DNA of 64,000 bases from Candidatus Mycobacterium wuenschmannii. GTDB lineage: Bacteria > Actinomycetota > Actinomycetes > Mycobacteriales > Mycobacteriaceae. A program made the translations under genes and the position numbers. Positions 25,396 to 34,114 of this stretch are shown in pieces. The notes below the pieces were generated by a model. That model was not told the origin of the DNA, ran no database searches, and was given only the letters and a program-made list of their open reading frames with translations. The stretch is taken from assembly GCF_030252325.1 (NCBI RefSeq), contig NZ_CP126981.1:124001-188000 (forward strand). Direction: 5' to 3'. Within the stretch, counting starts at the first letter, position 1; each line of letters opens with the position of its first letter.

Positions 25396-25923
25396 TCAGC
25401 GCCGCGTGCTCAGCCCGTCGAGAATGAGCGTCAGCATCGGCTGCGACCGTTCTGATGGGGCGCGCCACAAGGCGCCCGTCAGTTGCAGGAAGTCGTCCGG
25501 TTCCGCATCGGCTCGGATGGACCCGTCGTCCTTGCCGGCATCGAGAAAGCTTGCAATCGCCGCGATTACCGGCGCATAGGAGCTCTCGGCCATCGTCTGG
25601 TGTGCGCTTGGGCTGAGTGCGTCGCCGAAGGCATGCTTTTTCCGCATCGCCTCCACCAGAGCCGTCGTCCACTCCCTCAGCGCCGCCAATGGTGTTGCGG
25701 CGCTGAGTAATTCCGGTGCCAACTCGACCAGTCGGTCGACCTCGTCCTGATAGACGGCCAACACCAGCACTTCACGCGACGGGTAGTTGCGATACAGCGT
25801 CCCGGGGCCGACGCCGGCGCGCTGGGCAATCTGATTCATCGAGGCATTGCCGTCTTCGGTGAACGCCTCGAGCGCGGCGGCCAGTATCCGAGCCCGATTC
25901 TCTCGGGCATCCGATCGCACCAC
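25396..25923 (-). CDS. TetR/AcrR family regulator of the aldo/keto reductase
   Basis: 175 residues, GTG start at 25923. The DNA-binding domain (ENRARILAAALEAFTEDG...MNQIAQRAGVGPGTLYRNY) occupies residues 8-50; the C-terminal domain resembles SbtR-type TetR proteins (DDFLQLTGALWRAP). It diverges from an aldo/keto reductase across 74 bp that contain two near-identical palindromes. That arrangement is typical of a local repressor controlling itself and the reductase. Confidence 0.9.
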   Translation of the reverse strand: MVRSDARENRARILAAALEAFTEDGNASMNQIAQRAGVGPGTLYRNYPSREVLVLAVYQDEVDRLVELAPELLSAATPLAALREWTTALVEAMRKKHAFGDALSPSAHQTMAESSYAPVIAAIASFLDAGKDDGSIRADAEPDDFLQLTGALWRAPSERSQPMLTLILDGLSTRR

Positions 25924-25940
25924 GGCCGCTCCTTGTTATC

Positions 25941-25978
25941 CGGAGAGATCTCCGTTAAGTTAAATGGAGACCTCTCCA
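25941..25978. promoter_or_regulatory. Twin palindromic operators between TetR and aldo/keto reductase
   Basis: Two perfect dyads, CGGAGA-GA-TCTCCG (25941-25954) and TGGAGA-CC-TCTCCA (25965-25978), share the core GGAGAnnTCTCC and lie with centres 24 bp apart. They fill the divergent promoter. Very likely the binding sites of the adjacent TetR protein. Confidence 0.75.
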
Positions 25979-25997
25979 CAAATCCTAAAGGAGCACC

Positions 25998-27047
25998 GTG
26001 CGATACATCAAGCTTGGAAGCACTGGCCTCGACGTCTCACCGATCGCCATCGGCGCCATGACGTACGGCGACCCTAACCGTGGCCACCCGGTCTGGTCGC
26101 TCGACGAGGAGGCCAGCCGCCCACTCATTCGCCACGCCCTCGAGGCCGGCATCAATTTCTTCGACACCGCCAACATGTATTCCTACGGCTCCAGTGAAGA
26201 AATCCTGGGTCGCGCGCTCGCCGACTTCGCCGTTCGCGACGACGTTGTAATTGCCACCAAGCTGCGCCACCCGATGCGTTCGGGGCCGAACAGCGCGGGC
26301 CTGTCCCGCAAGGCGATCATGGCCGAGGTCGAGCACAGCCTGCGACGGCTCGGCACTGACTACATCGACCTCTACCAAGCCCACCGCAACGATCACGGCA
26401 CGCCACTGGAGGAGACGCTCGAAGCGCTGCACGATCTGGTCAAGGCCGGCAAGGTCCGCTACCTCGGTGCCTCGTCGATGCCGGCGTGGGAGTTCGCCAA
26501 GGCGCTGCACCTCCAACAGAACCACGGCTGGGCACGTTTCGCGTCGATGCAGAATCACTACAACCTGCTGGCCCGTGAAGAGGAGCGCGAGATGATTCCG
26601 CTCTGCCTCGACGAAGGGGTCAGCACGATCGTGTGGAGTCCGCTGGCTCGCGGCCGGTTGGCCCGCGCCTGGGACGATGCGAAGTCGACCGCGCGCGCCG
26701 AGACCGACGGGGCCTTCGCCGACATGCTTTACTCGCCGGCGGGGGAGCAGGCCAACCGCGACATCATCGACGCCGTCGGCGCTATCGCGGAGCGTCGCGG
26801 CGTCTCGCGGGCCCAGATCGCCCTGGCGTGGCTACGCCATCAGCCTGTCGTCGCGGCACCGCTCGTCGGCGCCAACACCACCGCTCAGATCGACGACGCG
26901 GTCGCGTCACTGGACATCACACTGACGTCCGATGAAGTCCACTCGCTGGAACGGCCGTACACCCCGCGGTACGACTTCCAGGGCATCTCCGACGAGGCTG
27001 TCGCCCAACGGATCCGGGACCGGATTCCGGGCTTCGTCAACGCCTGA
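25998..27047 (+). CDS. Aldo/keto reductase
   Basis: 349 residues, a full (beta/alpha)8 aldo/keto reductase of the YajO/AKR-like type. Catalytic tetrad: Asp in FFDTANMY, Tyr in the same segment, Lys in IATKLRH, and His in YQAHRND. The C-terminal NADPH-binding segment (PLVGANTTAQIDDAV) is present. GTG start is preceded by AAAGGAG. Controlled most likely by the divergent TetR. Substrate probably a toxic aldehyde or ketone, not known. Confidence 0.93.
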   Translation: MRYIKLGSTGLDVSPIAIGAMTYGDPNRGHPVWSLDEEASRPLIRHALEAGINFFDTANMYSYGSSEEILGRALADFAVRDDVVIATKLRHPMRSGPNSAGLSRKAIMAEVEHSLRRLGTDYIDLYQAHRNDHGTPLEETLEALHDLVKAGKVRYLGASSMPAWEFAKALHLQQNHGWARFASMQNHYNLLAREEEREMIPLCLDEGVSTIVWSPLARGRLARAWDDAKSTARAETDGAFADMLYSPAGEQANRDIIDAVGAIAERRGVSRAQIALAWLRHQPVVAAPLVGANTTAQIDDAVASLDITLTSDEVHSLERPYTPRYDFQGISDEAVAQRIRDRIPGFVNA

Positions 27048-27313
27048 CGGAGGCGGCGCCGCAGCCTCGTCGGCGAGAAGTTAACGGTGCAAAAAAACTG
27101 ACCTGCTGAACCTCATCGCCGAGGCCACGCTCGCCTCAGTGGAACTGTCGGAATCAGCCCGCTAAAAGCGCTGCGCAGCAAGTTGATTCGCTGACGCAAC
27201 GACTCGTCGTCGATGCGGGCGTCCCGCCATCGCGGCGCGAGTCGGCCCGCATGTCCCTAGCGGGTCGCCGGACTCCCGATTCGAGCAGTGCCTCGACGTG
27301 TTGATCGCCGGGC
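27048..27313. other. Intergenic, no supported gene
   Basis: Convergent gap of 266 bp between the aldo/keto reductase and the cutinase. A few short open stretches are present on both strands, but none with start, ribosome site and length support. No clear terminator hairpin seen. Confidence 0.4.
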
Positions 27314-28003
27314 TCAGCGGCCGAGCTTGTTAGCGGCGTAGTCGGCCGCCTGATCCGTCATGCCGTTGGTCTTGTAGGCGCTGTGGGCGGCCCGGCTGAA
27401 TCCCTCGCCCGAGGAACACACCGGGTCCTGCGGGGTGCAGAGTTCCAGCGTCTTGCCCGCGTACAGCGGGCCGATGGCAATCGGCGGAGCGTCGCGGTCG
27501 ACCAGGTTGAGGAACCCGGCGGAGGGCTTGCCGAACAGGGTGACCGCGGCGACGTGCGAGGCGACGTTGGGTGGCAACGGCCCGGAGATGCCCGCCGGCA
27601 GGGTGTAGCCGGGTGGGACGGTGTCCGAGGTGATGTAACCGGCGATCGCGGCGCCCTGTGAGTAGCCGCCAAGCACGATCTTGCTGGCGGGGCAGGTGTT
27701 TACGGTGTCCATGACCCGGTTGGCGGCGTCGGCGACTCCGTCGGCCGCCTGAGAGAAGTTCAGCGACGCAGGGTAATTCACGCCGTAGACGTCGACCGAG
27801 CGGCCGCCGAGACGCCCGGTGAGGGCATCGGCGAATTCCTGGCCGACGGTCCCGGGACCGGGGGGCTCGAGGGTGCCGCGGGCGAAGATGACCTCGACGT
27901 CGGCGCACTGTCCGTCGGCGGCAGCCTTGCTGATCGCAGGCGTGGTCACGGCCGCGGCGTACAGCAGGGTCAGAACGGCCGCCCACTGAAGCAGCTTGGT
28001 CAT
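27314..28003 (-). CDS. Cutinase family protein (Culp-type, secreted)
   Basis: 229 residues from ATG 28003. Signal peptide at 1-28 (LLQWAAVLTLLYAAAVTTPAIS). The mature protein shows the cutinase hallmarks: CADVEVIFARGT near its start, nucleophile GYSQGA, a DPVCSSG segment carrying the acid, and His in AAHSAYKTNGM. Culp proteins are serine esterases or phospholipases of the mycobacterial envelope. A longer in-frame extension upstream lacks a signal peptide and is rejected. Stands alone. Confidence 0.92.
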   Translation of the reverse strand: MTKLLQWAAVLTLLYAAAVTTPAISKAAADGQCADVEVIFARGTLEPPGPGTVGQEFADALTGRLGGRSVDVYGVNYPASLNFSQAADGVADAANRVMDTVNTCPASKIVLGGYSQGAAIAGYITSDTVPPGYTLPAGISGPLPPNVASHVAAVTLFGKPSAGFLNLVDRDAPPIAIGPLYAGKTLELCTPQDPVCSSGEGFSRAAHSAYKTNGMTDQAADYAANKLGR

Positions 28004-28410
28004 CGACTGCGCACACCATGCCAGTGGCGAAATGCCAGAGCCGGTCGAGTAATGCACGGTGGGGCCTTTCGTTAAAGCGAGGTCGCGATTTTTGCAGCGT
28101 ATGTGGTGGAAGACTCCACCGCAGCGTGGACTTCGGCGTCGATGCCAATGGTCATCTTGATATCCCGTAGTCACGCTGGTCAAACTCAGCTCCTATCAAC
28201 GCCACGGCCGGCCGGGTTCATTCCGGCTGTGTTTGCCGTCCGGAAAACTGCGGGTGACACGTGGTGGTTTTCGTTCGTCGACACGGCAATAAATCGCAGT
28301 TCAGATCCCTCTTTTCAAGATCGGCGTAGATGCGTCCGCCGTCGATTAGGTTTTCGGTCGTATCCGCAATACGCTTGCGCGCGGTTAGTTCTCGACTTCA
28401 GAAAGCGGCC
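28004..28410. other. Intergenic region upstream of the cutinase
   Basis: About 400 bp of divergent promoter space between the cutinase and the 90-residue HicB-like gene. No gene or RNA can be supported. A small dyad GGTGGA-AGAC-TCCACC near 28106-28121 is the only clear symmetry, about 105 bp upstream of the cutinase start. Confidence 0.4.
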
Positions 28411-28683
28411 ATGCCCATTCAGTCCGTGCTGGTGCGCCCCCGACAGGTGCGCAGCGCCCAGCGATTTACGTCCCGCGTCACAAGCCCGACGGTCGGCCAG
28501 TGCTTCGACATCGAAGTCACTCGCGACGCCGACGGCTGGATGATCCAGATCCCCGAAATCGGCCGAGCGACCCGCGCCACCCGTCGCGCAGCGGTCGAGC
28601 TTGCGGCGCGAGAGTGCATCGCGATGTGGACCGGGATCCCGATCGGTTACGTTGCCGTCCACGTCGACAGCGAGCTCGGCTAG
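28411..28683 (+). CDS. HicB-like hypothetical protein
   Basis: 90 residues. The middle, FDIEVTRDADGWMIQIPEIGRATRATRRAAVELAARECIAMWTG in order, resembles the HicB antitoxin/RNase-H-like fold core (F-V-x-D-xDGxWxVxxPE). No HicA-type toxin gene is adjacent and no DNA-binding tail is present, so this is not a demonstrated toxin-antitoxin pair. ATG 28411 has GAAAG about 7 bp upstream; an in-frame start at 28330 is less likely. Confidence 0.6.
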   Translation: MPIQSVLVRPRQVRSAQRFTSRVTSPTVGQCFDIEVTRDADGWMIQIPEIGRATRATRRAAVELAARECIAMWTGIPIGYVAVHVDSELG

Positions 28684-28746
28684 CCGCTGGCCCGGTAGTG
28701 GCCGAGGTGTGTCACGCGCGTGACCTCAGCGCGACGGTGACCAGAA

Positions 28747-29010
28747 ATGCTCATCACCATGACGGTGCTCGCGGTGTTCGCCGCCTTGGTGCTGGCGGCG
28801 TCCGCCGGCTATGTCTGTGGACGGCGCGCAGCGTCGGCCCCGGCGACCTGGAGGCGGCGCACCAGCCGGGTCGCGTTGAGCAGGCGGGCCGTCGATCTGC
28901 TGGTCCTGGTTGCCGTGCGTCGGATTCGCCTGAGAATGCTCGCATCGCTCGGTCTGCGTCGGAGTAGCGTCACGCGGATGTGGGTGAGGCGCTGGCATGT
29001 CAACGCTTGA
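28747..29010 (+). CDS. Small membrane-anchored hypothetical protein
   Basis: 87 residues with one N-terminal hydrophobic helix (about 1-22) followed by a strongly basic tail (many Arg: TWRRRTSRVALSRRAVDLL). It overlaps the following SDR start by 14 bp. Comparable small Arg-rich membrane proteins occur in other mycobacteria; function unknown. Ribosome site weak, so start and reality are moderately uncertain. Confidence 0.5.
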   Translation: MLITMTVLAVFAALVLAASAGYVCGRRAASAPATWRRRTSRVALSRRAVDLLVLVAVRRIRLRMLASLGLRRSSVTRMWVRRWHVNA

Positions 29011-29737
29011 GGGCAAAATCGTCTTCGTCACCGGTGCATCGTCGGGCTTGGGTGCGGCGACGGCCCGACTGTTATCCCGCCAGGGCGCAACGGTTTTCGG
29101 CGTCGGTCGAGACGCCGAACGGTTGGCCGAGGTGTTCGCCGAGATCGACCGCGGCACCCACGCATCGGTGGACATCTCATCGGCGCAAGCATGCCGCGAC
29201 GCGATCGCGCAGTGCGCAGCCGAGTGGGGCGGCCTGGACGTCTTGGTCAATATCGCTGGGCGACACCAGATGCGCCGCACCGAGTCGATGACCGACGACG
29301 ACTGGGATCAGGATCTCGCGGTCAACCTGAACGGGCCGTTTCACTTGTGTAGGGCGGCCTTGCCGCATCTGCTGGAGCGTGGCGGCAACATCGTCAACGT
29401 CAGTTCGATCGCCGGCGTCGAGGGCCAGGCGTATTCGGCCGGGTACTGCGCGGCCAAGCATGGCCTGATCGGCCTCACCCGCGCGCTGGCGGTCGAGTAC
29501 ACCGCGGATCGGTTGCGCGTCAACGCCGTCTGCCCCGGCGGCATGCTGACACCGCAGATCGAGCAGTTCGTCGCACCCGAGAACCCGAACTTCGACCTGA
29601 TCATGCGGACGGCATCGCCGCGCGGCATCATGCAGCCGCTCGATGTGGCGAACGTGATCGCGTTCTTGGCCAGTGACGCAGCGGCCGCCGTCCACGGCGC
29701 CGTCTATCGGGTCGACAACGGCAAGGGCGCCGGCTAA
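28997..29737 (+). CDS. SDR family oxidoreductase
   Basis: 246-residue short-chain dehydrogenase. TGASSGLG (12-19) binds the nucleotide; NIAG replaces NNAG; catalytic Ser is in VSSIAG and the active-site YCAAK follows. Reads as a 3-ketoacyl or secondary-alcohol dehydrogenase. Ends by a 4-bp overlap with the convergent enoyl-CoA hydratase-like gene. Start ATG 28997 lies inside the preceding small gene. Confidence 0.92.
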   Translation: MSTLEGKIVFVTGASSGLGAATARLLSRQGATVFGVGRDAERLAEVFAEIDRGTHASVDISSAQACRDAIAQCAAEWGGLDVLVNIAGRHQMRRTESMTDDDWDQDLAVNLNGPFHLCRAALPHLLERGGNIVNVSSIAGVEGQAYSAGYCAAKHGLIGLTRALAVEYTADRLRVNAVCPGGMLTPQIEQFVAPENPNFDLIMRTASPRGIMQPLDVANVIAFLASDAAAAVHGAVYRVDNGKGAG

Positions 29738-30510
29738 GACCCGACAAACCGGGGTTCCCGCCGCTCGGCCGTGGCGGTCACGCCTTCGACGAAGTCCGCG
29801 GTCGCCGCGAGCCGGATCTGCTCGGTCTGCTCGACGGCCGTCGCCGCGCGGACCCGATCCGCAAGATCGCCACGCAGCGTCTGGCGGATCGACGCCACGG
29901 CGAGCGGGGCGCTCGCCGCGATCTCGGCGGCGAATGCGTGGGCGCTCGAACGCACGGTGTCGTCCGCGGCCAGTCGATCGCACAGCCCGATGCTGGTCGC
30001 TTCGGCACCGGGCACCGCACGTCCCGTGTACAGCAACTCCTGGGCGCGCTGAGCTCCGACGACTGCCGGCAGCGTGACCGTGATGCCGAACCCCTGATGC
30101 AGACCCAGGCGACTGAAGTTCGCGACGAATCGAGTCGACGGGCCGGCGACGCGAAAGTCGGCCACCAGGGCGAGCCCGAGGCCACCGCCGACCGCGGCAC
30201 CCTGCACGGCGGCGACGACCGGGGTGCGCGCGGCGAACAGGCGTGCCGCCTCGTCGTACAGCGATCCGCTCGATCGCTCCACCGTCGGCTGGGTCCCGCT
30301 GAGTGCGCCCGGCAGATCCGCGCCTGCACAGAAGTGTCGACCCGACGAACACAGCACGATCGCCCGGGCGTGGGCGTCAGCGTCGAGGCGCTCGAACGTG
30401 TCGGCGAGGTCGGCGATCAGCGCGGCATCGAAGTGATTGCGGTCGCCGCGCGCGAATTCGACGGTGGCGACGTGATCGTCGGACACCTCGACGCGGATGT
30501 GATGACTCAT
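29734..30510 (-). CDS. Enoyl-CoA hydratase/isomerase family protein
   Basis: 258 residues, crotonase fold. The CoA/oxyanion segments are HFCAGADL (about 58-65) and the GAAVGGGLGLALVADFRVA helix (about 105-123). One catalytic position, normally Glu after ARF, reads NFSRLGLHQGFG, so classical hydratase activity is not assured. Genes for the rest of a beta-oxidation set are not adjacent, though an SDR converges on it. ATG 30510 is used; an extension further upstream overlaps the divergent VOC gene. Confidence 0.9.
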   Translation of the reverse strand: MSHHIRVEVSDDHVATVEFARGDRNHFDAALIADLADTFERLDADAHARAIVLCSSGRHFCAGADLPGALSGTQPTVERSSGSLYDEAARLFAARTPVVAAVQGAAVGGGLGLALVADFRVAGPSTRFVANFSRLGLHQGFGITVTLPAVVGAQRAQELLYTGRAVPGAEATSIGLCDRLAADDTVRSSAHAFAAEIAASAPLAVASIRQTLRGDLADRVRAATAVEQTEQIRLAATADFVEGVTATAERREPRFVGS

Positions 30511-30582
30511 GAAGGCATTGAACACGGTGCGGCGAATTCGACTGAACCGACCCTTGACCTCAATATTGGTTGATGTTCTAGC

Positions 30583-31074
30583 GTGATCGACATGGCTCAA
30601 CCTGCACCAACGTGGCCCACCCACCTCGCATCGCTCGGAGCGCTCCGATTCGCCCGCCGCTCAGCGCATTTCGACGAGACCGTCCGCTTCTACCGCGACC
30701 TGGTCGGCCTACCACTCTGCGCGACCTTCGAGGAGAGCTTCGGCAGCACCGGAGCGATCTTCGGCCTACCCGACTCGGCGCTGACCTTCGAGATCGTGGC
30801 GGCGACCGAACCCGTCGCGGTCGACCGTCACGAACAGCTCTGCCTGTATTTTCCCGACGCCGAATCTCGACAGCGGGCGACGACCAGACTTGTCGAGTCA
30901 GGAGCGAAACCCGTTGACTCGCATCCGTATTGGGCTGCGACGGGGGCATTCACGTTTCTCGACCCGGATGGCCGTGAGGTGGTGTTCGCGCCCTTTGTCT
31001 TCGCTGTCAACGAGCCCGCGGAAGGGGTCTCATCGGGCGAGCACTGGACGAGCCCTGCCGACCGGGCGGGGTGA
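30583..31074 (+). CDS. VOC family protein
   Basis: 163 residues with a glyoxalase/bleomycin-resistance fold: ALRFARRSAHFDETVRFYRDL at the start and FTFLDPDGREVVFAPF near the end. GTG start at 30583, or ATG 30592; it is divergent from the enoyl-CoA hydratase by 72 bp. C-terminal 25 residues extend beyond the fold. Function not assignable without metal-ligand analysis. Confidence 0.85.
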   Translation: MIDMAQPAPTWPTHLASLGALRFARRSAHFDETVRFYRDLVGLPLCATFEESFGSTGAIFGLPDSALTFEIVAATEPVAVDRHEQLCLYFPDAESRQRATTRLVESGAKPVDSHPYWAATGAFTFLDPDGREVVFAPFVFAVNEPAEGVSSGEHWTSPADRAG

Positions 31075-31094
31075 GCCGCGCCGGAGTACCGCTT

Positions 31095-31538
31095 CTAGTT
31101 TGCCGTCGCGAGGCGGTTCAACACCGTCGTCAGTTGCGTTTCGGTATCGCTGGCCAGCTTCTCGAAGACGATCTTCATCAACGGGTTCAGCAGTTTGGCC
31201 AGACCCTTCATCGTCAGGTCGGCCCGGTAAGTCAGCGTCGAGCCGGTACCGTGCGCCTCCACTGCGATGGTGTCGGTCGAGATCGACGATTGATTCTCAC
31301 CGACGAACACCAGCCTTGATTCGGTCAGCTCTTTCAACGTGTAGGTCAATTCCGCGGTGATGCCGAATATCCTGGAAACGTTGTGCCAGGTAGCACCTAC
31401 GGCGACAGGGCCACTGTCTGTCCGTGTGCACGCTTGAGTGCCCGGGTCCCACTCCGTCGTGTGGGCGAAATCCTTGAGGTAGTCAACGACTTGAGCCTGC
31501 GACGGTCGGACGGAAAAGTGACGTGACACGGATGGCAT
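31095..31538 (-). CDS. SRPBCC family protein
   Basis: 147 residues of the START/polyketide-cyclase helix-grip fold (VSRHFSVRPSQAQVVDYLKDF start; amphipathic C-terminal helix GLAKLLNPLMKIVFEKLASDTE). Common in mycobacteria as lipid or small-ligand binding proteins without known enzymatic role. Convergent with the VOC gene, 20 bp apart. Start at ATG 31538. Confidence 0.88.
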   Translation of the reverse strand: MPSVSRHFSVRPSQAQVVDYLKDFAHTTEWDPGTQACTRTDSGPVAVGATWHNVSRIFGITAELTYTLKELTESRLVFVGENQSSISTDTIAVEAHGTGSTLTYRADLTMKGLAKLLNPLMKIVFEKLASDTETQLTTVLNRLATAN

Positions 31539-31648
31539 GAAAGTGGTCTACCCGCTCGCGCGAATTCGACGCGGCATGCCGAGCCCAAAAAGCGGAAGAC
31601 CACCGGGGTCAGGTACACCGGTGGCCGTCCTCTGTGCTGGTCTGTGGG

Positions 31649-31822
31649 TTACTTCTTGAAGGCGTCCTTCACGTCCTCGACTGCGTCCTTGATGCTGGAC
31701 TTGGCCTGGTCGAGCTTGCCTTCGGTCTCAGTGCTCTTGTCGTCGGTGGCCTTACCGAGACCCTCTTTGGCCTTGCCGGCAACATCGTCGATCTTGTTGC
31801 TGACCTTGTCGTGAAGACCCAT
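31649..31822 (-). CDS. CsbD family protein
   Basis: 57-residue charged, helical protein with the CsbD pattern (KIDDVAGKAKEGLGKATDD, then EGKLDQAKSSIKDAVEDVKDAF). CsbD-like proteins are small stress-related proteins, induced by general stress in other bacteria; mechanism unknown. Lies 110 bp upstream of the SRPBCC gene in the same direction. GGGAGC precedes the ATG. Confidence 0.9.
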   Translation of the reverse strand: MGLHDKVSNKIDDVAGKAKEGLGKATDDKSTETEGKLDQAKSSIKDAVEDVKDAFKK

Positions 31823-31919
31823 GCTCTTCAGCTCCCTCGTTGTCTGAACACCGCGGATTGCGTTGGGGGTCTGTACCCGGCGGTGTTGGCGGCCAAACGC
31901 GGTATGCGAGATTGGCACG

Positions 31920-32852
31920 ATGCGGGTCGCAATCCTCGACGATTACCAGGATGTGGCGCTGACCATGGCCGATTGGTCGCCGGTGGCCGAACGCGCGGCG
32001 ATCACCGTGTTCAACGACCATGTCGCCGACCCGGACGCCCTGGTGCAACGCCTCGCTCCGTTCGACGTGATCTGCGTGATGCGCGAACGCACACCGCTGC
32101 CGCGGGCCGTCATCGAGCGGCTGCCCCGGCTGAAGATGATCGCCTCGACCGGGCCGTTCAACGCCTCGATCGACACGGACGCCGCCAAGGAACGTGGGAT
32201 CTACGTCAGCGGCACGGGCGGGTACGTCGAGTCGACGATCGAACTCACCTGGGCGTTGATACTGACGACCGCGCGCCGGATCGGCGACGAAGCCGCTTCG
32301 GTGCGCGGCGGCGGCTGGCAGACATCGGTCGGCCTGCAACTCGGCGGCAGCGTGTTGGGCGTGCTGGGGCTCGGCCGCATCGGCAGCCGCGTCGCGCAGG
32401 TCGGCAAGGCGTTCGGCATGGACGTCATCGCGTGGAGCACCAACCTGACCCCCGAGGCCGCCGAAGAGGCCGGCGCGACCTACGTCTCGAAGGAGGAGCT
32501 GTTCAGCCGCGCCGACGTGCTGACGATCCACCTCAAGCTCAGCGAACGCTCGCACCGGCTGGTCGGCGCCGACGAGCTCGCGTTGATGAAGTCGACGGCG
32601 TTGCTAGTCAACACCTCTCGCGGACCGATTGTCGACGAGGCAGCGCTCGTCGAGGCGTTGCGGTCGCGGCGCATCGCCGGCGCCGGCCTCGACGTGTTCG
32701 ACACCGAGCCGTTGCCGGCCGGGCACCCGTTGCGGACGTTGGACAACGTCGTCGCCACTCCGCACATCGGCTACGTGGCCGAACAGGTCTACCGCGTCTT
32801 CTACGGGGACTCCGTCGCCAAGATCGCCCGGTGGCTGAGTCAGCACGGCTGA
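31920..32852 (+). CDS. D-2-hydroxyacid dehydrogenase
   Basis: 310-residue NAD-dependent D-isomer-specific dehydrogenase. Nucleotide motif GLGRIG, substrate Arg in NTSRGPIVDEAAL, catalytic Glu in FDTEPLP and His in TPHIGY are all present. Start ATG 31920 gives the normal length; ribosome site weak. Possible roles include hydroxypyruvate/phenylpyruvate reduction. Its 3' 249 bp overlap an unbroken frame of the convergent PAP2 gene. Confidence 0.92.
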   Translation: MRVAILDDYQDVALTMADWSPVAERAAITVFNDHVADPDALVQRLAPFDVICVMRERTPLPRAVIERLPRLKMIASTGPFNASIDTDAAKERGIYVSGTGGYVESTIELTWALILTTARRIGDEAASVRGGGWQTSVGLQLGGSVLGVLGLGRIGSRVAQVGKAFGMDVIAWSTNLTPEAAEEAGATYVSKEELFSRADVLTIHLKLSERSHRLVGADELALMKSTALLVNTSRGPIVDEAALVEALRSRRIAGAGLDVFDTEPLPAGHPLRTLDNVVATPHIGYVAEQVYRVFYGDSVAKIARWLSQHG

Positions 32853-33941
32853 CTTCGCCGCGCGACGACGATCCCACCACGAATCGAGCAGGCTCATCGC
32901 CGCCGACACCAGCGCGGCGAGCGCCCAGCCGAGCAGGATGTCGACGGCGAAGTGTTCGGCGGAGTACACCAGCACGAACGCCATCGCCAGCGGATAGGCG
33001 ATCAGTAATGGACGCCAACCGCGCCTGACCCGACGCCACAGGAACATCGAGATCATCGCGGTCACCGCTGCGTGCAGCGAGGGGATCGCCGCGACCAGGT
33101 TCACGCTCGCCTGGCCGGAGTCGAGCAACGCCCCGGCCGACTGGAGGTGCAGCGTGCCCCAACCGCGGGTGGAGATCCGTTCCACGAACTGGTGGGCGCC
33201 GGGCTGGCTCGTCCGCATGGCGCCGAGCAGACCGCCGTCGGCGACGCCGGCGGGACCATGGAACATGCATGGCGGGTTTGACGGACCACCGGTGACGTCG
33301 GCGGCGGTGCAACTCGCGGCCGCCCACGGTGGTGCGGCGGGTAGCACCACATAGACGACGAGGGCGGCGAAGGACAGCGCGACGAATCGCCGGACGAACG
33401 CCGCCCATTCGGTCCGGTTGCGCAACCACAGCACGCCTGCGACCACGTACGGCAGCACAAAGAACGACATGTAGATGCTGCTGATGAGCACTTCCCACCA
33501 CGGCGGTTGTGCCAGCTTGATGTGCTCCTGCAGCCACACCGTAGGAACCGTGCCGAAGAACAGCCACCGGTCGGCCGCGGGCTGGAACTGCCACAGCGTC
33601 GGGGCGCCGAGCATGTCCGCCGCGCCCCGGCTGAGGTCGTAAAGCACCAGAACGAGCGCGAACGGCAGCCAGTCGCGGACCACCGCGAACACTTTGTGCC
33701 CGCGGCCGATGCTCGCGGCGATCAGTCCGGTGGCGATGTAGAGCAGTAGCAGTTGGCGGTCGAATGCCAACCCCTCGGTGACGGTCCGGTAGGCGACCAC
33801 CGTCGCCCAGCCGACGATGGCGGTCCGCCGCGCGAGCGTGAGCAGGCGCTCACGACGCGCGCGGCCGGCGTGCTGCGGCTGCGGTGCTACGGCGGCCTGT
33901 CGCGGGGACAGGCGAATCCGTCGGGCGGTGGTTACTGACAC
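32604..33941 (-). CDS. PAP2 / inositolphosphotransferase-like membrane protein with long antisense tail
   Basis: Integral membrane protein with six or more hydrophobic spans and PAP2-type motifs, AIPSLHAAVTAM and VYSAEHFAVDILLG, in the Aur1/Ipt1-like arrangement. Such proteins handle lipid phosphates or inositol-phosphate transfer. The conserved body ends near SWWDRRRAAKS (about residue 365), but no stop codon appears until 32604, adding some 80 residues antisense to the D-2-hydroxyacid dehydrogenase. Either the tail is translated or a frameshift/lost stop exists. GTG start at 33941. Confidence 0.78.
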   Translation of the reverse strand: MSVTTARRIRLSPRQAAVAPQPQHAGRARRERLLTLARRTAIVGWATVVAYRTVTEGLAFDRQLLLLYIATGLIAASIGRGHKVFAVVRDWLPFALVLVLYDLSRGAADMLGAPTLWQFQPAADRWLFFGTVPTVWLQEHIKLAQPPWWEVLISSIYMSFFVLPYVVAGVLWLRNRTEWAAFVRRFVALSFAALVVYVVLPAAPPWAAASCTAADVTGGPSNPPCMFHGPAGVADGGLLGAMRTSQPGAHQFVERISTRGWGTLHLQSAGALLDSGQASVNLVAAIPSLHAAVTAMISMFLWRRVRRGWRPLLIAYPLAMAFVLVYSAEHFAVDILLGWALAALVSAAMSLLDSWWDRRRAAKSAVLTQPPGDLGDGVPVEDAVDLFGHVADVRSGDDVVQRPQRVPGRQRLGVEHVEAGAGDAPRPQRLDERCLVDNRSARGVD

Positions 33942-34071
33942 CAGCCCGACCTTATTCGTTGCCCGCCGTATTCCATCCGTTCATTGTCGCCGCGATAGCT
34001 GTTTCGGCGGACAGATCGGCGAAAGACGCTGTCGGCGAGTGGTTTTCCCGCTGGTTATGAAGGTTCTAGCG

Positions 34072-34088
34072 GGTGCCTAGGCGGCACC
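34072..34088. terminator. Short hairpin after cstA
   Basis: GGTGCC-TAGGC-GGCACC, a six-base GC stem 27-43 bp beyond the cstA stop. No U-run, so only a weak terminator candidate. Confidence 0.35.
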
Positions 34089-34114
34089 TGTGAATTCGCT
34101 GCCGGTTATCGGAT

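Noticed and set aside
28411..29010. Toxin-antitoxin module formed by the HicB-like and small membrane genes
   Set aside because: Second protein is a membrane-anchored Arg-rich peptide, not a HicA; 63 bp gap and no shared control visible.
29177..30352. Minus-strand ORF of 391 codons over SDR and enoyl-CoA hydratase
   Set aside because: Out-of-frame shadow; extremely Arg-rich.
31634..33028. Long plus-strand ORF across CsbD, hydroxyacid dehydrogenase and PAP2 genes
   Set aside because: Arg-rich out-of-frame reading of three real genes.
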